Part shown: positions 16,612 to 24,084 of the stretch, piece by piece
Layout of the letters: each line of letters opens with the position of its first letter
How positions within the stretch are numbered: position 1 is the stretch's first letter
NCBI GenBank assembly: GCA_900543975.1
Contig: UQTI01000038.1
Span: forward strand, 1-29,788
Length of the DNA: 29,788 bases
Direction of reading: 5' to 3'
Source: an uncultured Prevotella sp.
GTDB lineage: Bacteria; Bacteroidota; Bacteroidia; Bacteroidales; Bacteroidaceae
Notes under the pieces: model-generated
The model's database searches: none
Told to the model about the DNA's origin: nothing
What the model saw: only the letters and a program-made list of their open reading frames with translations
Program-made: the position numbers and the translations under genes

Positions 16612-17259
16612 ATGAATAAGGAAAATGCAAAACAGAATATCGCTTCAGGAATGAGTTCAACAATAGGTGCCGCTGTAGGCGTTGTGACTGGAACAATGGC
16701 TTCAAACGAGATGCATGCAGCAGAGAGCGATGAGGCTACCGTTACTGATGCTACACCCGCAGAGGAAACTGCTGACGAGGATGTGCCCGTGGTTGATGTT
16801 GATCCCGCACAAGCACCTGCTGCTGAGCCTTCTGGAGAAGAGGTTGTCGCAGAACCCGTAGCAGGTCCGACAGCGCAGCCGGCAACAGAACCCGCAACAC
16901 CTCAGGCACAACCCGCAGGACAGACATCAGGGGATGTGCAGGTGCTCGACTATCAGACCGTTGACAACGGACAGGGTGGACAGGCCGATGTGGCTGTCAT
17001 TACTGATGGCACGACCCAGGCTGTTGTGATCGATGCCGACCGTGACGGCATTGCCGATGTGATGGCTGTTGACCAGAACCACGACGGACAGATCTCTGAC
17101 AATGAGGTCATCAACCTTGAAGGACATAACGTTGCCATGCAACCCTTACAGGAGATGGCTCATGCTGACAATCCCAACGATGGCATGATGGCACAGAACG
17201 CAAGCTATGAGCCCGACTATGTGAACGATGCCAATGTGGACGGTTATGTAGAAGCATAA
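16612..17259 (+). CDS. Small EF-hand protein, first gene of the caspase/FHA/PP2C set
   Basis: I do not recognise a named family. The 215-aa protein starts at 16612 after an A-rich leader. Residues 11-30 are a glycine/alanine-rich hydrophobic stretch that could be a membrane anchor or a poor signal sequence (possible cleavage near HAA, 35-37). Residues 38-108 are a low-complexity Pro/Ala/Glu linker. Residues 109-170 form a compact module ending in a canonical EF-hand loop D154-E165 (D-x-N-x-D-G-x-I-S-x-x-E), preceded by a DxDxDG run at 141-146. The tail has EPDYV (200-204). The module is related to one in the next protein (DV-AVD-N-D-QIS-NE), so the two are partial paralogues. It probably binds Ca2+ outside the cytoplasm; role unknown. 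Confidence 0.75.
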   Translation: MNKENAKQNIASGMSSTIGAAVGVVTGTMASNEMHAAESDEATVTDATPAEETADEDVPVVDVDPAQAPAAEPSGEEVVAEPVAGPTAQPATEPATPQAQPAGQTSGDVQVLDYQTVDNGQGGQADVAVITDGTTQAVVIDADRDGIADVMAVDQNHDGQISDNEVINLEGHNVAMQPLQEMAHADNPNDGMMAQNASYEPDYVNDANVDGYVEA

Positions 17260-17346
17260 TGCGTGGACTGAATGACACAAAGGTGCTTAAGGCACAAGGT
17301 TGAAAAGCAAGGCGAAAGAAAATTCACTTAAAAAACGATTTTAGTC

Positions 17347-18405
17347 ATGAACAACGAAAATACCATTTACGACAATCCTAACCGCAACACACGCGACGAG
17401 GAAACTCAGTTTGACAGCAAGGCTGCCAGCAATGAGAACACACGCTACGACAACGCAGCAGACGAGAGCACACAGTTTGACGACAACAGGTTTGCTGACA
17501 ACAAGCCGACAGAGCCTACCAACGCTCCTGTGCAGCCCAAGAAGGTGTCTATGGGTAAGCGAGTGGCTATAGCCTTTGGCGCATCTGCCGCTTTGGGTGG
17601 CGCAGCCGCCATGTTCATGAGTGCCACACCGGCAGAGAACGTCATTGATGGAGGCAAGCCTGAAGAAGAAAGCGACAACGGAGGCGACAGCCATCCCGAC
17701 TGGACTGATGGCGAGGTGCCTGTGGCTCAGGGCGTGAATGACGGCATGTCGTTTGGCGAGGCTTTCAACGCCGCACGCGCTGAGGTAGGCTCAGGTGGCG
17801 TGTTCGAGTGGCACGGATATATCTACAGCACATACACAGTTGAGGAATGGGACACCATGTCACAGGAAGACCGCGATGCCTATGGCTCACATTTCAACTG
17901 GAGCGCTCAGTCGGCAGCCAATGAAGAGGCTGAGGTAATTGACTCTACTCCTAGTGGCGGTGCCCATGCCACAACTGCCGATAACAGCGAACCCGACTAT
18001 GTCGCCGGGACCAACGGCGGAAACGCTGAAGTGGTGGCTGTGAGCGATGATGAGATCTCTGACGATGAGGTGGAAGTGGAGATTCTTGGTGTTGAGCATG
18101 ATGCCGAGACTGGCGTGACTTATGCACAGCTCAACTATGACAACCACGATGCTGTGCTCATAGACATTAACGACGACAACACCTTTGACGTGTTGGCTGT
18201 AGATGCAAACAACGACCACCAGATCTCTCAGAACGAGATAGTGGACATCTCTGACCAGAACCTCACAACAGAGATGGTCAGCGCACAGGTGAACCACACC
18301 GCCGGGGCAGGTCAGGAAGAGCAATATGCAAGCATGGACGACCACATGACGGCCGATGACGGCATGGGTGGCGCAGCAGGCGATGAGTGTATGGTTGATC
18401 TTTAA
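17347..18405 (+). CDS. Single-pass membrane protein with four TxxD motifs and an outer EF-hand loop
   Basis: The 352-aa protein is not of a family I can name. Residues 1-67 are hydrophilic and carry four T-x-[FY]-D motifs: TIYD (6-9), TQFD (20-23), TRYD (32-35), TQFD (42-45). These fit the pThr-x-x-Asp pattern bound by many FHA domains, and an FHA protein is encoded two genes on. Residues 69-92 (after PKKVSMGKR) are an Ala/Gly-rich membrane helix. Residues about 128-186 form a distinct module (FGEAFNAARAEVG, FEWHGYIYSTY, EEWDTMS). Residues about 230-310 match the EF-hand module of the preceding protein, with loop D286-E297 (Gly6 replaced by His). By the positive-inside rule the TxxD tail is cytoplasmic and the rest outside. 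It is the likely link between phospho-signalling and the periplasm. Confidence 0.75.
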   Translation: MNNENTIYDNPNRNTRDEETQFDSKAASNENTRYDNAADESTQFDDNRFADNKPTEPTNAPVQPKKVSMGKRVAIAFGASAALGGAAAMFMSATPAENVIDGGKPEEESDNGGDSHPDWTDGEVPVAQGVNDGMSFGEAFNAARAEVGSGGVFEWHGYIYSTYTVEEWDTMSQEDRDAYGSHFNWSAQSAANEEAEVIDSTPSGGAHATTADNSEPDYVAGTNGGNAEVVAVSDDEISDDEVEVEILGVEHDAETGVTYAQLNYDNHDAVLIDINDDNTFDVLAVDANNDHQISQNEIVDISDQNLTTEMVSAQVNHTAGAGQEEQYASMDDHMTADDGMGGAAGDECMVDL

Positions 18406-18418
18406 AAATCTTGTCAAT

Positions 18419-19147
18419 ATGAAACAAACGGTTTTACTGATCTTGGCTTTCGTTTGTGCGCTTCTTGGAGTGCAGAGGGCTGAAGCAAAAATATATCTTG
18501 TGGCGGTGGGTGTGAGCGACTATCCCGGCACAGCCAATGACCTCACGCTGCCTGCCAATGATGCAAAGACCATGGCGTGGCTCTATTCGAAGAACACAAA
18601 GGTGAAATATTCGCTGCTGCTCAACGAACAGGCTACACAGAAACGCATTAAGGCGGCCATGAAGAAGGTGTATGGCGAGGCTAAAGCCAACGACATCGTG
18701 GTGTTCTTCTTTAGCGGACACGGATATCCTGGTGGCTTCGTGGCATATGACGGCATGCTCGACTATTCGGTCGTGCGTGACGGAATGGCAAACAACAAGT
18801 GTAAGAACAAGATGATTTTTGCCGATGCTTGTTTCGCAGGTAAGATAAGAACAAACAACAACGGTCATTCATCGGTTTCGGCTGCAAAGAAAGCTAACGT
18901 CATGCTGTTTCTCTCGTCGCGCGGCAACGAGACTTCGCTGGAGAAGCCTGGCATGAAGAACGGGTTCTTTACTACCTATCTGGTGAAAGGCCTGAGAGGT
19001 GGAGCCGACAAGAACCGCGACCGCACGATAACGGCCAAGGAGCTGTTCAACTATGTGCACAGCGGCGTTATTCAGCTCTCTGGCAACCGCCAGCATCCGG
19101 TCATGTGGGGCAAGTTTGCCAACAACATGCCTGTGATGAAATGGTAA
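18419..19147 (+). CDS. Secreted caspase-like cysteine peptidase (family C14)
   Basis: A 242-aa protein of the caspase/metacaspase fold. The start at 18419 gives a signal peptide (residues 1-23, ending QRAEA). The fold begins at KIYLVAVGVSDYPG. The catalytic dyad is visible: H101 (FFFSGHGYPGG) and C138 (FADACFAG). Near the C-terminus, D197-E208 (D-x-N-x-D-x-x-I-T-x-x-E) is an EF-hand-like loop followed by LFNYV; many bacterial caspases have a similar motif and metacaspases are often Ca2+-dependent. Specificity is probably for Arg/Lys or Asp but cannot be told. It has no extra domains, so it is a bare peptidase. The gap to the upstream stop is 13 nt, indicating tight co-expression. The signal peptide places it outside the cytoplasm, unlike the FHA and PP2C domains of its neighbours. 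Confidence 0.88.
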   Translation: MKQTVLLILAFVCALLGVQRAEAKIYLVAVGVSDYPGTANDLTLPANDAKTMAWLYSKNTKVKYSLLLNEQATQKRIKAAMKKVYGEAKANDIVVFFFSGHGYPGGFVAYDGMLDYSVVRDGMANNKCKNKMIFADACFAGKIRTNNNGHSSVSAAKKANVMLFLSSRGNETSLEKPGMKNGFFTTYLVKGLRGGADKNRDRTITAKELFNYVHSGVIQLSGNRQHPVMWGKFANNMPVMKW

Positions 19148-19229
19148 TTTTTTTTGGAAAAACTTAATATGAATGGTCTCGCACGATTATTGCTGTTGTG
19201 TGAGAGATAATAATAAAAAGAAAACAAAA

Positions 19230-19853
19230 ATGAATCAAGACGTTATAAAGATTAGATGTCCTCATTGTGGTGCGCAGCTCTCGGTGAAAAACCAGCCGGG
19301 CATAGAGAGCAAAAGTGTGACGTGTCCCATCTGTAAGCAGAAATCGCCGTTCTTGGCGTTCAGACAGGTCAAAGTGCAAAAAGATCCAGGAACCGACCTG
19401 CCTGGCAGCAACAGCCAAGGTCAAGGGGTGAGAAGTGACAACACACAGCTTGGTGACCGTCCGACCGACTTGAACCAGAACGCGGCACAGAACCGTGCGC
19501 CAAAACTGCTGCTTGGACGTTTGACCGTGGTGAACAACGGACAGACCTTTGTGCTTCGTCCGGGACGTAACGTTATCGGACGTAAGGCTCAGGCTTCATC
19601 GGCAAATTTCCAGATAGACACGGGTGAGGGACGACGCATGAGCCGTGAGCACATCGTTATAGATGTGCAGCGCGTGGGCAGCGAGTATATGCACACAGCA
19701 TCGCTGTATAAGGAGCGTGTGAACGAGACCTTCGTAAACACCGATCGTATGACCATTGACGATGGTCTGATCTTGAAGCACGGCGACATCCTTCATCTGC
19801 CCGATGCCGATGTGAAGTTTACCATTGATGATAGCGAGAGAACGCAGTTGTAG
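19230..19853 (+). CDS. Zinc-ribbon and FHA domain protein
   Basis: A 207-aa cytoplasmic protein. Residues 8-40 form a zinc ribbon with C10-x2-C13 and C32-x2-C35. Residues 50-90 are a polar linker. Residues about 95-200 are an FHA domain, which binds phosphothreonine peptides: GRNVIGRKA (112-120), S138-R-E-H141 and NETFVN (165-170), the usual binding-loop residues. T72 in the linker (DNTQLGD) and T205 at the C-terminus (ERTQL) resemble the TQFD motifs of the membrane protein upstream, so the protein may also be phosphorylated and bind itself, as GarA/OdhI do. The start at 19230 follows an A-rich leader and begins the ribbon directly. It probably reads phosphothreonines written by an unlinked kinase and removed by the next gene's PP2C. 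Confidence 0.87.
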   Translation: MNQDVIKIRCPHCGAQLSVKNQPGIESKSVTCPICKQKSPFLAFRQVKVQKDPGTDLPGSNSQGQGVRSDNTQLGDRPTDLNQNAAQNRAPKLLLGRLTVVNNGQTFVLRPGRNVIGRKAQASSANFQIDTGEGRRMSREHIVIDVQRVGSEYMHTASLYKERVNETFVNTDRMTIDDGLILKHGDILHLPDADVKFTIDDSERTQL

Positions 19854-19906
19854 TTGTTGATTGCTGCGAATATTTCTTTTTGAATGAACACAAAAAACAG
19901 ATAAGA

Positions 19907-21484
19907 ATGAAATTCAAATTAAAAGCATATAGCATCTGGGAGTTTGGCAAACGTGTCGATGCCAACGGTAACCCACACCAGGAGGACAGTCTTTTTCCTG
20001 CTAATGGCGAGCAGCAAGACAGCGACCGGCTGTTCGTGTTGTGCGACGGCATGGGCGGTCATGATGCGGGAGAGGTGGCAAGTGCAACGGTATGTGAGGC
20101 TATGGGCCGTTCGGTTATGGCGAGTGTGCCCGACAGCGAGGCACTCTTTACCGATGACATGCTTCAAAAGGCTGTGGCCGATGCGTTCGAGGCTCTCGAT
20201 GCTCACGACAACGGGGCGGTGAAGAAGATGGGAACCACCATGACGTTCCTTAAGCTACATGCCGGAGGTGCCACCATTGCACACATGGGCGACAGTAGGG
20301 TTTACCACATACGCCCAGGAAAGGATGCTGCCGAGACACAGATACTCTTCTGTACCGAAGACCACTCTCTGGTTAACGACCTGGTGAAGGTTGGTGAGCT
20401 TACGCCAGAGGAGGCACGGCTGTCGCCACAGAAAAACATCATAACACGCGCCATGCAACCACACATGGAGCGCAGACCGAGAGCGGATGTCAAGCACATA
20501 ACCGACATACGTCCCGGCGACTATTTCTACATGTGCTCTGACGGCATGCTGGAGCAGATGGAGGATGACAACATCTGCTTCAACTTCTCTGCCATGACGG
20601 GCGATGACCAGAACAAGGTGCGTGTGCTAACGGAGGCAACCCATTATAACCACGACAACCACACGGCGTTCATAATTCACATCCTTGATGTGGAAGGAGA
20701 GCCTGAGCCGCTTGAGGAAAAGGATGAGCGAAAACCTGTGAAAGAAACCACGGCGCTGCCACCGTTGCCTAAAGCTGAGGATGGCGATGATGAACGTTTC
20801 GTTGTTGAGGCTGAAGATGGCGATGAAGAACAAGAACCAACGTTTGTTGATAACAATGAGGCAACAGCAATGCCTCAGATGGCTGGACAGACTGGTGGCA
20901 GAAATGTAACCGATCCTTATCGGGGCATGAAGGGGCAGCGTGGTCAAGGAAAGAAAAACGGATTGGATAAGTTTTTGTCTGATTCGAAGAACCTGTATCT
21001 TTTTGGAACAATTATTGTCTTTGTCTTGGCGTTGGGTTGCATCTTTTTCCCGAAGATGAAGAAAGACACGCGCAAGCATAATGGTGTGGAGATTCGCGAT
21101 ACAAGAAGACATTCGGATAGAAACTCTGACACATCAGGTCCGGGAAAGACGACACGCCGTAGTGAAGCCACGCAGACGAATGAAGGCAAGGATAACGAAA
21201 CGTCAGTTCAGAACGGTACGCCGCTTAAAGAGGACAAGACCAATCCGTTAAAAGACGGTAAGCAGCAAACAGCGCCTGGTAAGGTTACTGACAATCCTGC
21301 AAAAACTAATGGAGCGTCGAACAGACCGGATGGTTCGCTTAAGCCTTCAGGCTCACATGTCAAACCTTCAGATTCGCATAAGCCCTCCGACTCGTCTAAG
21401 CCTGGAAAACAAGGCAAGGTGAAGCCGGAGAACAAGCCTAATAAGGCAGAAGGAGACAGCGAGGAGCATCTTCAAAGTGCTTAA
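19907..21484 (+). CDS. Membrane-anchored PP2C-type Ser/Thr phosphatase with a low-complexity tail
   Basis: A 525-aa protein. Residues 1-260 are a PP2C (PPM) phosphatase: HQEDSLF, DGMGGHDAG (metal-binding Asp), GTTMTFL with AHMGDSRVY, EDHSLV, ITRAM, CSDGM and a final HDNHTAFIIH. These are the metal and active-site motifs of PppA/PstP-like enzymes that remove phosphate from Ser/Thr. Residues 260-355 are an acidic, then basic linker. Residues 363-382 are one membrane helix (LYLFGTIIVFVLALGCIFF). Residues 386-525 are a Lys/Asp/Ser/Pro/Thr-rich tail with PSDSHKPSDSSKP repeats, predicted to be outside. The start at 19907 is an ATG after A-rich sequence. It is the last gene of the set, followed by a strong terminator. 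Substrates are probably the TxxD motifs of the membrane protein and the FHA protein; this is inferred. Confidence 0.87.
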   Translation: MKFKLKAYSIWEFGKRVDANGNPHQEDSLFPANGEQQDSDRLFVLCDGMGGHDAGEVASATVCEAMGRSVMASVPDSEALFTDDMLQKAVADAFEALDAHDNGAVKKMGTTMTFLKLHAGGATIAHMGDSRVYHIRPGKDAAETQILFCTEDHSLVNDLVKVGELTPEEARLSPQKNIITRAMQPHMERRPRADVKHITDIRPGDYFYMCSDGMLEQMEDDNICFNFSAMTGDDQNKVRVLTEATHYNHDNHTAFIIHILDVEGEPEPLEEKDERKPVKETTALPPLPKAEDGDDERFVVEAEDGDEEQEPTFVDNNEATAMPQMAGQTGGRNVTDPYRGMKGQRGQGKKNGLDKFLSDSKNLYLFGTIIVFVLALGCIFFPKMKKDTRKHNGVEIRDTRRHSDRNSDTSGPGKTTRRSEATQTNEGKDNETSVQNGTPLKEDKTNPLKDGKQQTAPGKVTDNPAKTNGASNRPDGSLKPSGSHVKPSDSHKPSDSSKPGKQGKVKPENKPNKAEGDSEEHLQSA

Positions 21485-21519
21485 ACAACAAGAGGCTTGA
21501 ATATTAAAAGCCTATATAT

Positions 21520-21570
21520 AAAAAAGGTGTCCGCATCTCAGCTCGTGCTAAGGATGCGGACACCTTTTTT
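21520..21570. terminator. Bidirectional terminator between the PP2C and licD genes
   Basis: A perfect 18-bp stem (21520-21537 with 21553-21570; arm AAAAAAGGTGTCCGCATC) with A/T tracts on both sides. It ends both convergent transcripts. Confidence 0.9.
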
Positions 21571-22425
21571 TTATTTCTTCTTCATGCGCAAATATTCGCG
21601 ATAGGGTGTGTGCAGGTCGAGATAACGGAAGTTTTGTGGCGGAAGCTGCTTCGGCATCTTCATATAGTCGCCATAACAGTAGCGCAGATACTCGTCGGGC
21701 TTCTGCACACCCATCAATGTGTGACCCTCAAACTCAACAGGGGTGGGGGTGCCATAGACCTCCTTGGGCAGGATGCCACGCTCGGGCTTGTTGTCGTGGT
21801 CGGCAATAAGGGATGATGCATCGTAGTCGTACTCGCGCTGCACATCGTTCATGCGACGGTGAGCCTTGTCTTGCGACACCACCTTATGCATGAATTTGGC
21901 AAAGAGCCAATGCAGACCGTAGCCGTGCTTCAAGGGGTCAATGGTAGAATAATATAGAAGCTTTTTGGCTATGGCGTAGCGGCGATAGTGCTTACGTTGC
22001 TCGTGCTCGTCGGTTGTCATGCCATCGAGGGGGAACACGTCGACGGGCAGACCACCGATAAAGTTGAACTTGCGGCGCAGGATATAGGTTGTCTCCTTGT
22101 CCTGAATGCGCGCAAACTGATAGGGGTACATCGGGTCTTGCAGTCCGCTAACCAACTCGTATCGCTTGGGCAACCACTCGTTGGCATGCTTCACAAACTC
22201 GTTGTAGTCTTTGCGGGGCAAGGCCACATCGGCATCGTCATCCCATGGCACAAATCCCTTGTGTCGCACGGCTCCCAACATGGTGCCGGCAATGAGATAA
22301 TAGCACAGGTTGTGCTCACGGCACACCTGGTCAATGGCGAGCAACATGTCGAGAATGTATTTTTGTAGCTCTCGTGTCTGCTCGTCGCTAATGCGTTTTT
22401 CTTCCTGAATGTTTTTCTTTGCCAT
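21571..22425 (-). CDS. licD: LicD family phosphotransferase
   Basis: A 284-aa cytoplasmic enzyme of the LicD family, which transfers a phosphorylated alcohol (phosphocholine, ribitol phosphate or similar) from a CDP-activated donor to a glycan. The core motif is clear: YYLIAGTMLGAVRH (43-55), then GFVPWDDDADVALPRKDY with the catalytic Asp run at 62-64. LPVDVFPLDG is also typical, and the C-terminal YGDYMKMPK fits. It is the last gene of the minus-strand surface cluster, 190 nt after the cytidylyltransferase/oxidoreductase gene, across a purine-rich (on the transcript) spacer. The CDP donor is probably made by that upstream fusion protein. Choline itself is uncertain, because no choline kinase or LicC is visible. 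Confidence 0.87.
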   Translation of the reverse strand: MAKKNIQEEKRISDEQTRELQKYILDMLLAIDQVCREHNLCYYLIAGTMLGAVRHKGFVPWDDDADVALPRKDYNEFVKHANEWLPKRYELVSGLQDPMYPYQFARIQDKETTYILRRKFNFIGGLPVDVFPLDGMTTDEHEQRKHYRRYAIAKKLLYYSTIDPLKHGYGLHWLFAKFMHKVVSQDKAHRRMNDVQREYDYDASSLIADHDNKPERGILPKEVYGTPTPVEFEGHTLMGVQKPDEYLRYCYGDYMKMPKQLPPQNFRYLDLHTPYREYLRMKKK

Positions 22426-22530
22426 AATGTTCTGGAATTTCTTTGTCTTCCTTTTTAACAGGAATTGTTCGTTTCTTTATTTCCTTTTCTATGATTCTAA
22501 AATATCAATTCTTATTGTTTCATTATCCAT

Positions 22531-22616
22531 CTTCCACCTTCCACCTTATTTCTTACCAGTCACCTTATTTCTCACCTTTCAATCTTATTTTTCACTTTTC
22601 ACTTTTCGTTTTACCC
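22531..22616. repeat. CACCTT/CACTTTT-type pyrimidine repeats before licD
   Basis: The plus strand contains CACCTTATTTCT-like units (CCACCTTCCACCTTATTTC, CACCTTATTTC, CACCTTTC, CACTTTTCACTTTTC). On the transcript this is a purine-rich run between the fusion gene's stop and the licD start. No stable hairpin is seen. Confidence 0.6.
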
Positions 22617-23972
22617 TTAAATAACCGTCATGTCTTGGTGGGCATAGAAGTCGGCGATGGTTGATGTTATGGCCTTAGAGATGTCGTTGGCAACATATGA
22701 GAACTCTTTGCCTGTGCGTATGGCTTTGAGGAAAGACAGCAGCTCATAGCGCAAACCTTCACCGTCGAGTTGGTAGAAATAGCGCTTGTTGTTTTGCTGG
22801 TTCTCATAGCGCACCTCAAAGTAGTCGGTCTTCCACCATGGGGCTGGCACATAGATGTAGCCCTTTGTGCCCGAAACAATCATCTCTCCTTCCGATTTTA
22901 CACCTTGGCCAACCTTCATTGAAGCCACGGCATGGGGATAGATGAACGATATCTTCGTGAAGCCGTCATACATCTTTTCCTTGTTGATAAAGCGTGTTAT
23001 GATGTCTTTTCGGCAGTATTTGGTGCCGAGGAGCTGGAAGATCGGCAGCATGGCGGTGGGACCCCATGCGCAGATGCTGTTCCACTCGAACAGGCTTCGC
23101 TGTGTGTCTTGCGTGGGGTCGGGGTCTTCAAAGTTCTGAAGCGATGTGCAGGTGGCATCCACGCTCACAATGTCGCCAATGATGCCGCCCTTGGCGAGCA
23201 GAAGCAGACGATAGTAGGCGGTAGAGTAGGCGGTCTTGATGCCGTCCATGAGCACAACCCCTTTCTCGGCGGCAAGCGCGTGAAGCTCCTTCCATTGTCT
23301 TGTCTGCAAGGCCATTGGCGATTCGCATAGCACATGTTTGCCACGTTCGATTGCTTGTTTTATCTGGTCATAATGATGCTCGGGGGCAGAGATTATGTAG
23401 AGCGCGTCGGAACTGTTGAGCAGGTCTTCAAAAGAGGCCGCTTGACGGTCGGCAGCTTGCAGCGTGTTGGAGAGATATTTGTTGTTGATGCTGAAAACAT
23501 GACCAATCTCCAAACCGTTCACGAAGCTACTCTCACGCTCTATCTTGTTAAGGATAGGCGACTCGCCCACAAGACCAAGCGTCACAGGTTGCTGCTCGCT
23601 GCGTATCTCTGTGCTCGACACACCAGAGGTGCGTTCAAGGTAGACAACGCGGCAGTAGGCTTTGAGATAGTCGAACTTGCCGCGCCAGTCGCTTCCCACG
23701 GTGAAGATGTCGACGTTCAAGCGTTTTATGTCGTCAATCTTCTGACCCTCATACTCTTCTATGATGATCTCATCGGCGATGCCTGTGGCCTTTACAGCCT
23801 CCACACGTTCCATGAGCGACTGTTGCACGTTTATCTTACCGCGCTCACGGTCGAAGGTGTCGGAGGTTACGCCCACAATGAGATAGTCGCCAAGAGCCTT
23901 GGCGCGTTGTAGCAAGCGGATGTGTCCGTGGTGGAGCAGATCGTATGTTCCGTAAGTTATGACCTTAATCAT
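22617..23972 (-). CDS. Fusion: TagD-like cytidylyltransferase + Gfo/Idh/MocA oxidoreductase
   Basis: A 451-aa two-domain protein. Residues 1-128 are a glycerol-3-phosphate cytidylyltransferase-like domain: GTYDLLHHGH with H14xGH17, and RTSGVSST (114-121), the CTP-binding signatures. Residues 130-451 are a Gfo/Idh/MocA-type NAD(P)-binding oxidoreductase (SAPEHHYDQIKQAIERGKHV). The normally conserved EKP is CESP here (S218 for the catalytic Lys), so dehydrogenase activity is doubtful or altered. The design recalls CDP-ribitol synthases, where a reductase is fused to a cytidylyltransferase, but with other families. It probably makes a CDP-polyol, such as CDP-glycerol or a relative, for LicD and the glycerophosphotransferase in the cluster. 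The start at 23972 begins the first domain exactly (MIKVITYGTYD). Confidence 0.88.
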   Translation of the reverse strand: MIKVITYGTYDLLHHGHIRLLQRAKALGDYLIVGVTSDTFDRERGKINVQQSLMERVEAVKATGIADEIIIEEYEGQKIDDIKRLNVDIFTVGSDWRGKFDYLKAYCRVVYLERTSGVSSTEIRSEQQPVTLGLVGESPILNKIERESSFVNGLEIGHVFSINNKYLSNTLQAADRQAASFEDLLNSSDALYIISAPEHHYDQIKQAIERGKHVLCESPMALQTRQWKELHALAAEKGVVLMDGIKTAYSTAYYRLLLLAKGGIIGDIVSVDATCTSLQNFEDPDPTQDTQRSLFEWNSICAWGPTAMLPIFQLLGTKYCRKDIITRFINKEKMYDGFTKISFIYPHAVASMKVGQGVKSEGEMIVSGTKGYIYVPAPWWKTDYFEVRYENQQNNKRYFYQLDGEGLRYELLSFLKAIRTGKEFSYVANDISKAITSTIADFYAHQDMTVI

Positions 23973-24084
23973 GGAAATGGATTTCGTTTATTAGCTTTTT
24001 TATGTGTATCTTTTTGGACGATGCTTATATGGAATGTTTGTTTTGGAGATTGGCGGCTGCCGTTCGTCGGTTGACAGCAGCCGG

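Noticed and set aside
24054..24083. Hairpin at the aminotransferase stop codon as a terminator
   Set aside because: A 7-bp stem with a 16-nt loop and no T tract; downstream genes of the same cluster have no promoter of their own.
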